From the NCBI GenBank assembly GCA_003508835.1, contig PUFA01000181.1, positions 2,914,001-2,978,000 on the forward strand: a stretch of DNA of 64,000 nt, read 5' to 3'. The stretch is from Eonycteris spelaea (Eukaryota > Chordata > Mammalia > Chiroptera > Pteropodidae). A program made the translations under genes and the position numbers. Below are positions 51,559 through 64,000 of the stretch, piece after piece (position 1 is the stretch's first letter; each line of letters starts with the position of its first letter). The notes beneath the pieces are model-generated. The model did not search any database and was not told the DNA's origin. It was given only the letters and a program-made list of their open reading frames with translations.

Positions 51559-54500
51559 CTACAGGGTGAGAGGGAGAGAAGAAAAACAGCATTTTCTGAA
51601 AAGGAAGATGAAGATGAGAGACACTTTACTGGCTGAGGGGCACGAGAAATGTATCAAAGTTACTGGGCAAAGAAAGCAGAGTGAGTGAGAGGGAGTGTGT
51701 GTGTGTGTGTGAGATGGTAAGCACGGGCTAAGGGTGGGCTGAGGACCAAGATCATCACCTGAGGGAAGAAAGTCACCATCATCTCTCCTTAGGTCATCTC
51801 TAAGTGTAGCAGACAACCCCAAGACAAATGATAGGTAACCTCTGGGGTTTTGCCTTTATTTCAGTGAAGTCCTAATATATAAAAAAAAAGACTAAATAAA
51901 ATTCGTCTAAGTTTGGTATCTAATTGATAAAAGGAAGGGTGATCGATAGAAGGGTGGAGTGCAAACCACTGGCTTTCAGAGAATACAGCTTTCTGGTACC
52001 CTTCACTGCCACTCTCCATTCTTCTCCAAGCTCTCCTCTCTCCAGAATCTCAAAAGAACTTTCAGCTTAAATGCAAAATGAATAATGAGGGTTTTCTTGG
52101 CTGTTTCATTTCAGGCGGATCATTTTGGGCTTCCCCTGACGAGTTCCTGCCCCACCTAAGAGCTTCTCATGCTCAAGAGACTGGGGTCAGGCAGGAAATT
52201 GTTGTCAGGAGAAGGGAGACAGGCAAAGCAGGTGGGGGGTTTTCACCAAAGCTGTTCCTCCAGGGGTTCACGCCATCCTGCTCCCAAGTGGCCATATCAG
52301 TATATAAGCCAGTGCTGTCAGAGAAGCTGGGGCTAATTTAGCTGAAATGAAATTCAATATCTTGAGCAATTGTCAAATCTGTAAGTGTCTCAGATGAAGT
52401 TTCTATAGTCACTCTGTCTGGGGTCCTTCTCCTGTGAGACCACACACACATGGCTTCACCTGCAACCCCATCTGTTTTGCTTGTACCTTCTCATGCTCTT
52501 CTCTTCTTCTCTGGCCTCTGGGGTCCTCCCCTCTGTATGGCAGGCACTCACCAAGGGAGAGGAGTGATCCTACTTGATCTGGAACTTGGAAGCTGGTAAA
52601 GGCCAGTCCATGCAGGGAAACACACTTCAGTGGTCAGATATGCCACAGGGTGGCAGCCCCTTCTCATCATCACTGACTCTAGCCCATACTGAATGCTCCC
52701 TGTCCCCCAATGCTTTCTCATTCTCTAACATGAAAGGGACTTCTATGTCTGTATCACAAAGTAGAGTACTCACTTAAAGTCTGTCTTTGATTGTTTGTTT
52801 ATTATTTTACAGGTGTATTTGTTATCTCCCTTACCTGGACAAAAACCCCAATGGTGGCAAAGACTACATCTCATACTTTTCGTACTTCCCTGGCAATGGG
52901 TGCTAAGAATGAACAGGGCACATAAGAGGCTCACAATAAGGGCTGACAGGCACAGGGAAACTTGGCTGGGTACCACAGGGAGCAGATGAGGCAGGCATGA
53001 TCCATATCCTCTAGGACAGTGTGGAAATGAGCACCATTCTGCCAGCTGGCTAGCCAGGGAAGCACAGCACACATCAGTCAACTGTGTGCTTTGTAACTCC
53101 ATCCTCTGCCACCTCTCCCAGGCAAACCTGCTACTACTCTCCCTGCCTAGGAGTGATCCCTGTTCACCTTCACTAAAGGTTCTAAAGCCATATAGGTCTG
53201 AATCTCAGGCTAAGTACTTTGACCACCTCCACCTGAGAGGCTGACCTAAAAGATGCTCAGCTACCCAGAAAAAGTTTTGTAAAGAATAGCTGTCTTGAGC
53301 TTGAGGTGCCCATTCCTGGGCTTACCTCCTTGAAGGAGGAAGGAAGCTCTCCTTGGGCCAGGGCAGGTAACCATCGCGTGTATTCGAACATGTGATGAGG
53401 AAGGCTAGAAATACAGAAGCAAGGGCTAAAAGGCAGTAAAGAACAGAGCTGAAATGAGTAATAGCCTGGCAGGCAGCACGCACAGTGGCCTCCCTACATC
53501 CCCAGCCTCTCACTTGCAGAGGAAACTTCTGCATTTCCACAAGACTGCCAGTTTCCTCTCTGTGGTCTAATTTTAACCACCTTGTCGTTACACTGTGTGT
53601 CAGCCACCTGACCCCACTATGACCTCTGACCTTATGCCCCAGCTACTGCTTACACTATGGAGAATTATGTAATGGGTCCAGGACTTTCCTTTTTGGTGTG
53701 AGACTGCTACCACTGAATAGTGAAGAGGTGGGGGCTTAGGGGTTGGAAAAGGACAGAAAAAGCTTGCCATGGTCCTTGGCATCACCTGGATGGTGAGAGG
53801 CATGCTGCAATTCCTGCAGTGTGTAGTAGAAACCTGCCCAGAAGAAGCAAGTGTGCCTGTGTGTGTGAGATGCCAGGAGGGCAAGAAAATTCCCACTGTT
53901 AGAGCATAGGCTGGGTGGCGTGCTGAATGGCTCAAGAAGTGTGAGATTCTGGCCAAGAGAGAGAAAGGCCACATCTGTGGATATGGGACTTGTGGAGATG
54001 GGAATTCCAGGGCACAGAGGAACCCAGGGATACAGACATTCTGAACCTGCCTGGGGCACATCCTTAGAGGATCAGTGGGAAATACCATTCACAGGGGTTC
54101 CCCATTTTCATTTTCACCCTGTTTAGAAGGCACTTAGTTTCTTCGGGAATTTTGTCTACTATGGCCATCAGTCCCTTCCCTAGGGCAAGGACACTCCTAG
54201 CTGATTCTCAAAGGGGGTTTGATCCAGTGAGGTCTCTGAGCAGGAGCTAAGAGGCTTGAAAAGGATTCTACTTACTTGGAGAAAGATCAATCACCCAGTC
54301 TTTAAGAAAAGTGTCTCCTGTCCTTTGCAACCCAACTAGCAGGGAGAAGAGCTCAGGTTGTACAAAGTTTCCTTAGGTTTTCAAAGTGCACTGTGAGAAT
54401 GAGAAATGGGGTTCCAGCTATTTGGTAGAGAGGGGAACTGAGAGGCAGAAAGTCCAGGGCCTGCCCAGGGGCATAGAGAAGCCTTCTGTCTCCAGCCTGT

Positions 54501-57500
54501 TGGCCAGTTGCCTAAATCATTCTGCTTCGAGATTGGAGGAATAAGCCCAGTGAGGTGAGGACCACAGTTTTCTCATCCTTGGAGTTCTACAGGCTCATGA
54601 GCACATTCTCCAAAGCCTCCAGCACTTGAGTTGGGGGGGGGCGGAGTTTAAATATGGTTAATAAGAGATATCATGACAGAAGAAGCCCTTCAAACCACCC
54701 ACAAAGCGCCAACTTCAAGGTATCTTTGTCTGGCCAAGGAGGGCTTCCTGGTAGGAGAGGGGTTAAAGTTAGGATCCCTGCTTGAAAAGGAAGGAGTCCA
54801 GATGAAGTCTATGACATAATCCCCACAACAACTCTGTTCATGAGTACATTTTTCCATTCTATATCAATGAAAAACAGAGAATGTAAGTGGTATGTATATT
54901 GTAGCTCTGGGCAAACTCTAGATTCTCTAGAGGAGAAAGAGCTGGGCAGGAGAGGCTTCCTTCCTGGGCTGTTAACTGGTGGCGCTGGGCTGGGGGCTTA
55001 GAGGTGGGTAAAAGGGCTGCTAGCCAGGGAATACCTCAGGAAACCTGGGACCCAGCACCTTCTCAGTAGCAGTCATGGCCCTTCTGATGGGAGACTCACT
55101 GTGTAGGAGATAATCAGGAACTCCAAAGTTAATGGCCAAAATGTTTCACACAAATCATTCCAGTCAACTTTGAAAAGAAAACTGGGGCTTCGAATCAGGA
55201 AAGAGCTTCAAGGCACCCAGAGAAAGCCCCTTTCTCTTCCCCTGAAGACCATCTGAGGCAGCATGCCCCATCAGTGGGAACTGAAACCTCTAGCTTCAGG
55301 ACTCCAGTTATCACTCGGATCAGGTCCACACGCAAAGAACCAAGCAGAAAGGAAAACTGAAAGTGAGATGTGGCAAAGTGATACAGGAGCCTGGCCGGTC
55401 CCAGGCTCAGTTCCTTAGAAAGAGATATTGTGAGCATGCACTCAGGTTAGTAGAAGCTGGAGCTAAGAGGAAGGTTAGGTCTTGAGGAAAGAAGAAACCT
55501 CTAGGTTAACAGAGAAGAGGAAAGGCAGACTGAGTTACCTGTCTAGGGTACCTTAGCGGAGCAGTGGGTAAGCAAAGAATGGAGTTCTTTGAAAACTGGT
55601 GACTCTCCACAGCCACTCAACAGGGGACATGCCCAGCCTGGGCAGAGATGCCCAGGAAGGAACAGAAAAAGAGATCTAAGCTGTCATATGGAAGATAGGG
55701 GAGGGTGAGAGAGAGAAAAGGAACTGAGTACCAGGCATCAGAGTATAATGTACTCTGAGTTGTAAGATTTAATATATCTCAAAGCAGCCATGGGGAAAAG
55801 AGAAAACCCTCTCAATCTAGTTAAAGAACAGAAAAAAGGGTCAGCTAAACCAGGCTTTTCTGGATGCAAGCTCTAGGGAATGAGGACGCACTCCATCTTT
55901 ATTGGGTCCCAGTTCTCCATAAAGGCCTCTTGGAAGGTATGAGCACTATAGCAGCTGGTTAGATTTTGCAAAATTTCTTTCTCTGAACTTTTGATTTTGG
56001 GGAATCAGAATTTAAACTTGCATTATCAGCCAGTTCTATTTTTTCTGGTCTTAAAAGTCCTGCTTGCTATTGCTCCTTTGGTTAAACAGAAAAATCACAC
56101 GGGTTTTCCCCTACAAACTCAAGTTTACAGGTTTTTTTTTCCTTGTTTCTCTAAATGGAGTCAATTATTCTCACATTTGTTGAAACCTTCAATCAAACTT
56201 TATAGCTTGTTAATTTTATAGAATGTCCTTAGAGCAAATAAGATGCAGACAGGAAAGTGAAATCTTGTTGAGATTATTAAGAAACCTTAAAATAGCCTAC
56301 AAATCCACCAACAAGGCTGGTAAAAATATAGGCTGTTTGGCTGGCTTCTGAGGTCAATTAGTAATGGGTTAATTATCATCTTTAATGAGCCAAGCCTACA
56401 GGATTGGCAACAAAAACTGAACTCAGACTAAAGTGTTTTCACTAACTGGGAACCTCTAGTTATGCACGACTCACCCTCACAGGAGACTGAAGGGTGGGTA
56501 GGACAATTCTGTAGTGGCTGAGGGTGGGTCAGTCTAAGAAGAGGACTGCCAATGAAAGTTCAGACCCAGGGAATCCTCTGGAGCTGGGAGGACAGAGGAA
56601 ATGGTTTATTCACATTCCTAGGGGGAGGGGCTTCCATGCAGCAAGTAGACTCCAGATGCAGGAGGCATGTAGGCCACAAGGATGCACAGTCAGTCTGAAA
56701 ACAGAGGGAGTTTACAACAGAGAGACATTTGCAGCCTATGTGAGTCACAACAAATTGGTATTGAATTGAGAGAAAGGGTTAGAGGGCAGAGAAAAGAAAA
56801 ACCATGCAGGGCTGAATGACAGAGGGTCAGAGGGCGAAAAGGTATGGGTCCTTGTGCCAGAGGCATATCCTGATAATCCCTCGGCACACTGTCCAAGGGG
56901 ATCAACTCAATCAGCAGTTTACTCTTTCCCTATTCCTGCTGCCACAGGACCCCATTTCTATGCAAGACAACTAAGCATAGGTCTCTTTCCAGTCACTTTT
57001 GATCCCAATGTCCAGACACAGCCCTCCCTAGTTCTATGGTTGGTCTGTGCTAACTGAGGGGTCAATGGGTCACAAGATGAAATGCTAGCATCATCGGCCA
57101 ACCCACAGCAGTCACACCATTCCACGTGTCTGGTCCCAACAGCTGTGTTTCCTTCTTAACAGAGGCAATGTGGGCCATTACTAATCAGCTGGCAATGCAG
57201 ATGCCTGCTTAGGGTTGTATGCAGCTTGCTCACCCCACCCACATCTACTGTGTTTTTGTGTGTGCATGCACGCTGACCTTATGTCTCCTAGAGAGGGGTG
57301 CATGGGAACTGGTAAATGGATTGGTAGGTACATTTGGTGGTGGGGAGAGAGGCTACTTCAATAGTTTTATTGAAAATTCCAAAAGGTACAGCTCCTTGGC
57401 TACTGAGAAGGTGATTATGTTCACAATGGAGAGAGAATGGGAAAACAGAGAAGTTGTAGAGTGTACACTGGAAGTGAGAAGGTAAGTACAGTAGGAAAAA

Positions 57501-57604
57501 TGGGTCCATCCTGGAAAGAGGAGAGTTGAGGCGATATAGGGAAGTAATCAAGAGCCTGGGCTTCATTGTCAGGCAATGAGACCTGAACCTGAGATCATAA
57601 GATT

Positions 57605-57780
57605 TGAACATGAACTCAATTCTTAGTTGCCACTTTCTAGCTGTGTGTCCTTAGACAAGTTACTAACGTCTCTGAGCCTGTTTGCTCGAGTTGTTTGTGA
57701 GGTTTAAAAGAGAATGCATAATAAATTCTCAGCAAAGTGCCTGGCCCCAGTAAGTACTCAATAAATGAGTGGCTGTAATT
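57605..57780 (+). repeat. MIR SINE
   Basis: Sense MIR: 'ttctagctgtgtgtccttag', 'gtctctgagcctgtttgctc', 'aaagtgcctggccccagtaa', 'gtactcaataaatgag'. Confidence 0.9.
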
Positions 57781-59002
57781 TATTTTCTTACTTGGTGCCT
57801 CACTCTGCTCAGGAGTGGGAGGGGCATTCTGCCTAATACCACTAAGACGTGTGGAAGCAAGACTTAGAGATAAGCAAGAAAGCATAAGGCTGGCACACCC
57901 TAGGGCTGAGGGGAGAGGCCCTGAAAAGTTCACCTGTATGCCAAAGCTGCTGAAATATTTTATTCAGAGCTAAGATGCTGGGTCCAGGCTGCTGGGCAGG
58001 CCACTTAGAAGAAGGAAGTCCCAGCTTCTCTCTAGCTATCCTTTCTATTCTCCAAAAACATTCCTGGACCATGAATGAATTCAATAGGATTCTAGAGAGG
58101 CCCCAAGGTCCTGGGCTTTAGGATAAGCATGAAACCAATGCACGCATTAGAAATAAACTCCTATAGTGAACAGCACAATTGCCTTACCCATCTGGTCCCT
58201 TCATACTGGGGTGTGGGTGGTGGCTTTGCCCATGTTAACGGTATCTCCTTAAATTAGAGTCAGCTGGATCCTTGTTCCAGGTCTCTCAATATAAGAGAAA
58301 TGATGAAAAAATTCCCAATGAGGCATTTTCTACCCACCTGCGCTTCCTGAGCTTGGATATTCTGAACAAAGCCAGATAGGAGTCTGGGCTCTCCAGGACA
58401 GGGTACTGCTTGCTCTTCTTGAACTGTTCCCTTATGGAAAGAAAGCATTTTCTTCTAGTGCTCTGAGCTCCTGCCATACGAGCAAGGTGCATTCTCAACA
58501 GTGCGTGCGTCACAGAGAGCAAACTATAGGCAGCAGTAGCTTGGGCTGCGATCCAATCGGCTTCCCCTGCAGAGTGCTCTGAGAGCAGCCACCCACATTG
58601 GCAGGGGTTAGGGGCGGATACTGGCACTGCCAACACAAGCCTTTCAGGTCTGGCTGGCTTCAGCTGGTCTGAAACCGGGAACACAGGCGCTGGGGCCCTC
58701 ACTTACTGAACCAGCAGGGGAGGCTACAAGCTCAGCCCCTGGGGATGAAAGTCCTGATGTCTGTCTCAGTCTGCAAATATCCACATGCAGTCTGTTTCTA
58801 CATTGCCAGTTAGTTCTGGGCCAGAATTGTATCTTGGGCTCTAGTTGCTCTGAGCCATATTCTTCTTTGCCTTCTAGACAGGCAGGATCAGGAGACCACA
58901 CCACCCCTCAGGTTTGTGTTCAGACTCCTTCACCAAATTTGTTCCTAGTTTTATTTATTTTACATGTGTGGGGAGAGCACCCTTTCTGAGACATCTGCAG
59001 CA

Positions 59003-59105
59003 TTCAACAAATATTTACTAAGTTCCTACTAAGTGCACTAGGTATTATTCTAGACCCTGAGGATTCAGTAGAGAAGAAAGCAAAGTCCCTGCTCAGTGGG
59101 GGGAT
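59003..59105 (-). repeat. L2 LINE 3' end
   Basis: Antisense L2: 'cattcaacaaatatttacta', 'agttcctactaagtgcacta', 'ctagaccctgaggattcagt', 'aaagtccctgctcag'. Confidence 0.85.
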
Positions 59106-59689
59106 GGGGAGGGGGAGGGATGGGGGATGGGCCACAAACAGATCAGGTACCTCAAAGACTTCCTGTATTAAGAGAAAAATAACCCTTCCCTCCTCCCCCA
59201 TACATTATCTACAACATTCAGGAGGGCAGAATTCTTATTCTTCCGCCCCAAGGTAAGAGGAAGAGGCAGCCTGAGGAGAAGAAAAACTTGTAGAGACCTG
59301 GCACACTTTTCCTTTATTTCTTTCAGGCAGAAGTGTCCTTAGGAAGTCAGGACAGAGAATTCCCTTGGGTGCAGCCTTGCTACCAGATGAAATCCCAATT
59401 TTTTTCAATGATCTCTACAAGCCCTCTACCACACACCCACACCTCCCCACTGTACACTACCATTCTCACTTCTTGCTATTATTCCCTAATCCTCAGATCC
59501 AGGCCTGAGGCAACTCTCTTCGATATTCCCCTGCATGCCATTTGCTGCTCCCCTTTGTACCTCTAAGACTTTACAGATTATGCCACAACCTACAGTGACT
59601 TTAACTTTATGCAATTAACAATTCTCTTATCTTCCTCTAAGTGTGATAAAAAGCCTTTCTTTTCAAGAAGACTTTGTCCACTGTGTCAG

Positions 59690-59835
59690 CCCACTATCCA
59701 CGAATATTTCCTAAGGTCCTACTATGTGATAGGGACTATGCTAGACATCCTGGGCACACAAGAGAGAACAAGGCAGATGCCGTCTTTGACTACAGAGAAT
59801 TTTCAGTCCACGGAGGGATTCCGCAGTAACTTGAC
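59690..59835 (-). repeat. L2 LINE 3' end
   Basis: Antisense L2: 'cgaatatttcctaaggtcct', 'actatgtgatagggactatg', 'agacatcctgggcacacaag', 'gaattttcagtc'. Confidence 0.8.
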
Positions 59836-61014
59836 ACTAACCTCTTCCAAATGCACAGCTGTCTCTTCAGCACCTGTGGGTTAGGCCTATACTTCATTCA
59901 TTTCTCTGACCTCATTAGCAGCCCTCAACATCTGTATTACCTGTATGCCACAAAGTGAGTTATCAATCATTCAGAGCCATGCTAGAATCTCCTCAATATC
60001 ATCTCCCAGTGATCCAACCCTTTACTGAATATTTCAGGCGGAAAGGATTCAAGACCCCGGGGAAGCTTTTAAAACCGTCATTACTTAATGGTTAAGAAAC
60101 ATACGTAGTTTTTATCATGCCTACTTAACAGGCTTTTCTTCCCTGTTAACTTTCAGTCCTGACCATGCTGTATGAGAGGTCTATTAGTCGTGAATCTACA
60201 AGAGGGCTCATTTCCTATTAGGGAGCTCATTCTATTTTTGGAATTTCCTAATTTCTGTCTATCCCTTTTAAGCCCCAATCTGTCCCCCACTACTTTTAAT
60301 TTTGTTTTCTGGGGCCATATAAGAAACTCTAACTCTGCTTCTACAAAACTGACCTCAAATTATTTGAAGTCTGCTATATTATACCCTCTCTAGGCTAAAC
60401 AGTCTCAACTTCCTTCGACTGTTCCTCACTTCAACTGTCTCCTCAACATCCTGCACATTCTTTCACTAAGACTTTCACTGAGACTACTGTGTCTCCTATA
60501 ATGAGTGCCCACATGTGATCCAGCAGCAGAGAACAGAGAGGAAGGAATATCTCCTCCTTGTTCCATTCTGGATACCTCAATTCTATGAATAAGCCAAAAC
60601 GGCACTGGCTGTTGTTGTTAACCACCTTACTTGCGCTAACAACACATGGTGAGCTTTTAATCAACAAATCCCCAAACTGTTTTCACATATGTGGCTAAGT
60701 AATATCTCCCCCCACTAAATGTAAGATATCCACTAACTATACCCTTTTATAACATTCCTTTACTGAGGTCTCTCCACGCTATAAGAAACCTTATTATTTA
60801 GTATTGTGTTGCATGCTACCTGCTATGTGCAGCTGACTTTCTGGATAAGGTAAGATTTTACATTTATCTGATCTATTTTCATCTTGTTATTTACTTCTTT
60901 CATTGTAGCCTGTCAAGTTCTCTTTGGATTCTAATTTGTCATCTGAGAATGTATTCCTTTCTCAAGTTTATGACATCCATAAATTTGATCTGTTGATTTG
61001 TTTATGCTTAATAT

Positions 61015-61104
61015 CTTTCTCCCATTAATCTGTCTTGTTTTCTCTCCTAAGTAAGATTCCTGAGGGCAGGGACTATCATTTGTACACACACACTCTCTCA
61101 CACT

Positions 61105-61154
<50 letters not shown>

Positions 61155-61260
61155 TCTCTCTCCTCCCTCCCTCCCTCCCTCCCTCCCTCCCTCCAAGAAA
61201 AACCTATCTGTAGCATCTAACATACACCATGAGTACTTGGACAATGTGGACGACTGATCC
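61015..61260 (+). repeat. L2 fragment interrupted by a (TC)n(CCTC)n microsatellite
   Basis: L2 landmarks 'attcctgagggcagggacta' before 61080 and 'gtagcatctaacatacacc..tgagtacttggacaatgt' after 61210 bracket a simple repeat at about 61092-61194. That repeat passes from TC units to CCTC units. Confidence 0.75.
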
Positions 61261-61844
61261 TGGGAGGTAGATGGTAACCTTAGGACATCAGGACAATTCC
61301 AGAGGACATCATAATCATGCAGGGGGTGCCAACCATATTGTCTACTATGCGAATCATGCTCCTTGTGTTGTGTAACACAGACACCCTGGACAGACTCAGG
61401 GATGCTAACTTTCTGCTTTGGGTGGTGCTCTCCAAGGAGGTTTGGGCTCAATTAGGGAAATGTGCTCTCTTTTGACAGGCTGCCTACAGAGTTCCTAGTT
61501 TGAAATAAGATACCACAAGAAGCCAAGCTCTGGGCATGTTTTATCTTGCCTTAAGTGGAGGCTGTTGCCCCAGGGCAAGGTATAACACCTCAAGCAAGAG
61601 GTGAGACTTATGCTTTTTGAAGCATTGACATCGTGCTCTGGGAAAAAGTACACCCATATCTTGAGAATTCCCACAGCAAAATAAAAATATAGTATACAGA
61701 AATTCCCTGAGGTTAGGGCTGAGATGTAAAGCCACTTTAAGTTGTATTTTCAGGTCCTACATCTAGAATTCTGAATATCAAATGTGTCTAATGCTTTATA
61801 GTTGGAGATAAGACAAGCTTTGCTAACTAACTAAAGTCTATTCA

Positions 61845-61925
61845 TAATTAGAGATGAGGTATAAGGCAGGCAAATACTTGGCACACAGAAGAAGTTCAAT
61901 AGATATTAGTTCTCTTTCTTCACCT
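61845..61925 (+). repeat. MIR 3' fragment
   Basis: 'acttggcacacagaagaagttcaatagatattag' corresponds to the MIR/L2 tail 'cctggcacatagtaggtgctcaataaatgtt'. Confidence 0.55.
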
Positions 61926-61954
61926 CTGAACACTAAAAAGAATTTTTTTCAAAT

Positions 61955-62120
61955 CACATATATCAGAATCACACAGTGAGCTTGTTAAAAATGCAAATCC
62001 CTGAACTCCACTTTGGACTAAATAAATTAGTATTTCTGGGGATAGGGCCTTAGATTGTACACTTTAAACAGCTCTTCCAGGAACTTATGAACACTGAAGT
62101 TTGAGAATCACTGCTTCTAA
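61955..62120 (+). repeat. MER5-type (hAT-Charlie) DNA transposon relic
   Basis: 'atcagaatcacacagtgagc', 'ttgttaaaaatgcaaatccc', 'tgaactccactttggactaa', 'gaagtttgagaatcactgct' follow the MER5A consensus order. Confidence 0.8.
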
Positions 62121-62454
62121 GGCTGAAAAGCTAGGTGAAGATGATCACACTTTAAAAAAATACAACTCCACTTTAGCTAAGGTGCAAAAAAATACTACCT
62201 TATATTTTTCATGACACTTTTAGGATCTAGAAAATCCTTAGTATTCTATGAAATAGTTGCTGTTACATTCAGATAAGGATAACAGAGATGAAGAAAGTGA
62301 AACGTGAGTAATTTAAATGAGATTTGAAGCCAGATGCAACAGCTTTCTAGTTCAACGTTCTCGCAACCTCACCAGAGCTGCTTCCTGGAGGAACACTACT
62401 GGGCATTCTAAGGCGTAACAACACACCTGCTGAATGCTTCACTCACCCTTAACA

Positions 62455-62660
62455 GTTACGAAGAACACTTAGTGAATGGCTGCTACTGTGCCAAATGTTT
62501 TACATGCACCAATTTACCTAATTCAGATAACAACCTCATGAAGTAGGTATTGTCATTATCTTAGTTTTACAGATGAGTAAATCAAGGCACAGAGAAGGTA
62601 ACTTGTTCAAGGTTATGCAGCTAGTAAGTGGAGGAGCAGGGATGTGCCTCTGCTCTTTAA
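62455..62660 (-). repeat. MIR SINE
   Basis: Reverse-complement MIR: 'gtgccaaatgttttacatgc', 'ataacaacctcatgaagtag', 'tttacagatgagtaaatcaa', 'ggttatgcagctagtaagtg'. Confidence 0.9.
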
Positions 62661-64000
62661 TCAGTGTCCAAATGCCCACAGCTCTCAATGGGTCCAGGCC
62701 ATTTACCTGTGCTGAGGCACTCACAATCCCCACAAAGGGAAAGAACTAACGTAGTACAGAAATTCAAAGGGGGCAGTCTCTTGTTGCTGGTTTCTGGAGA
62801 CTCCTTCTGGGCTGGGTGTACTTCTTTTGGACAGTTGACATGCCATAGATCTGGGGAAAGCTGGGTCTAGAGGAAAGTTCACTTCATGCTTTCCTAACGT
62901 GGGCAAGTTACTGAACTCTGTTTGCAAAATGCAGATAATTCTGAAAGTCTCTTAAAGGTTTCATCATTCTGAGCAGTCATCTTGGAAAGGAGGAAAGACA
63001 GTTCAGTTCTGCCACTGACCTTGATCCTGGAGCTCAGCTCTGTCACAGGGGGCAAAGAGCTGGGCTTGGCTGTTGTGGAAGGACTGATGATTCAGAATCT
63101 GAACTAACAGTGAAAGGCTAGAGATAATTCCTGATGAAAAAAGGTGGTATGGTATAGGTTCTTCTTATACAATAAGCCACTCTCAGGAAGACTTGGAGAG
63201 TTTTATGGAATCATTAGCACAGAACTCCACTCTGGCCACAGAGCAGAGGAAGAAACAGCAGACCAGTTTATAAAGCTCCAGAGCGGAAAATTTCTGTTGG
63301 TGTCCAAACTAAGTTTTTGGCTTTCTGTGAAGTTTGGAAAGACTTGTACTGATGTTTTAATCACCTGTTTAGTGTTCTGAAGACTCTTGTCAGTGGCCTC
63401 ACTGAGCCTGCTCCAGCAGTGGGGAGCTGCTGGCTCATGCAACATGCTCTTTTTGTGAGCCGTTTCTTTCCCATGGTCATCTCCAACACCCTGTAGCTCC
63501 CTCCAGGCCATTTGGAGGGTACAAGCCAAACCTGTGAGTCCCGTAGGAGGTTGAGGACAAGCTTTCTGGCTAACTCCTCATCAGATCCGAAGCCAGGAAA
63601 TCTTCCTTAAGAAAAACCAAGGTGCAGAGAGGTATGGAGTGGTCTCTGGAGACCTGTCTGCCAGTAATACCTCTGTGGTGGCACAGAGGAAACAGGCTTG
63701 CCTTCTAGGAGAAGCACCATCTAGACAATCTAAAGCCCTTGAAAACTGATCATGAAAGAAGTTCTCACAAGTGAAAAGGAATACTGAACAAACTCAGGGT
63801 GGGTGCATTCTAAAAACAAAAACTTATGAGCATGCAAGAAGCCCATTATGGACGTTCAGGGTAGTGGCCAGTAGAACAAGCCAGAACTTTACTTTCTCTG
63901 CAGTTTTCACTGGTCACAGCTTCTTGGTGGCTGAAATATGACTGGGAAAGCTGTGGTGGAGATGAAGTGGGACTGATAGTTGCTAGGCATTGTTATTTCA

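Larger units (their letters stand above)
51559..64000 (-). other. SMG6: SMG6 intron upstream of the last recognised exon (continues past the window)
   Basis: This is 12.4 kb without an exon I recognise from the known SMG6 protein. Contents: a MIR-like piece at about 54800-54890, a TAAT-rich segment at about 56340-56410, MIR at 57605-57780, L2 at 59.0 and 59.7 kb, a TC/CCTCC microsatellite at 61.1 kb inside L2 sequence, a MER5-type element at about 61.96-62.11 kb and MIR at 62.45 kb. Two stretches with exon-like boundaries are discussed under findings. Confidence 0.6.

Noticed and set aside
58286..58702. 138-codon minus-strand frame as a separate gene
   Set aside because: There is no start context, promoter or homologue that I recognise; only the exon-like subsegment is kept, as a tentative observation.

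Overview
The window is mammalian nuclear DNA. It has intron-rich genes with GT-AG junctions, CpG-island promoters and many old MIR, L2 and MER5-type repeats. Gene content and order match the region of human chromosome 17p13.3 that carries RTN4RL1, DPH1, OVCA2, MIR132/MIR212, HIC1 and SMG6. I recognised no primate, rodent, carnivore, ruminant, pig or horse lineage-specific SINE, so I place it only as a eutherian that is probably neither primate nor rodent, and I do not name a species.

Layout: (1) 1-3.7 kb holds the 5' end of RTN4RL1 on the minus strand: the first coding exon (MLRK plus one base) inside a CpG island, with intron 1 leaving the window to the left. (2) 3.7-6.4 kb is intergenic and filled by L2/MIR relics. 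(3) 6.75-14.86 kb is DPH1 (+), 12 coding exons, the diphthamide-synthesis radical enzyme. (4) 15.05-16.4 kb is OVCA2 (+), a two-exon serine hydrolase starting 190 bp after the DPH1 stop. (5) 16.4-20 kb is intergenic with old repeats. (6) 20.1-21.9 kb is the minus-strand miR-212/miR-132 cluster, with CREs, a near-consensus REST site between the two hairpins and TATA/MEF2-like elements upstream. (7) 23.3-29.4 kb is HIC1 (+), a BTB/zinc-finger repressor in a large CpG island. (8) 29.5-64 kb is the 3' part of SMG6 on the minus strand: the 3' UTR, the last six coding exons (including the PIN nuclease domain) and long repeat-bearing introns. HIC1 and SMG6 converge tail to tail.

The most striking feature is a series of small indels that break otherwise conserved reading frames. 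HIC1 needs about nine corrections, one DPH1 exon needs one, and two SMG6 exons need one each. OVCA2 may be affected at its exon junction. Most are losses of one base in a C or G run, and the exon-phase arithmetic confirms them independently of protein similarity. Encoded proteins on both sides of each break remain near-identical to the known orthologues, so I read this as consensus error in the assembly and not as gene decay.

Functionally the genes are neighbours, not a pathway: DPH1 acts in eEF2 modification, SMG6 in nonsense-mediated decay, HIC1 in transcriptional repression, miR-132/212 in activity-dependent neuronal regulation, and RTN4RL1 as a neuronal surface receptor. I found no novel system. 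The items most worth checking are the regulatory arrangement of the miRNA cluster, a 150-bp direct repeat flanking one SMG6 exon, possible extra SMG6 exons, and several AT-rich homeodomain-type candidate elements.
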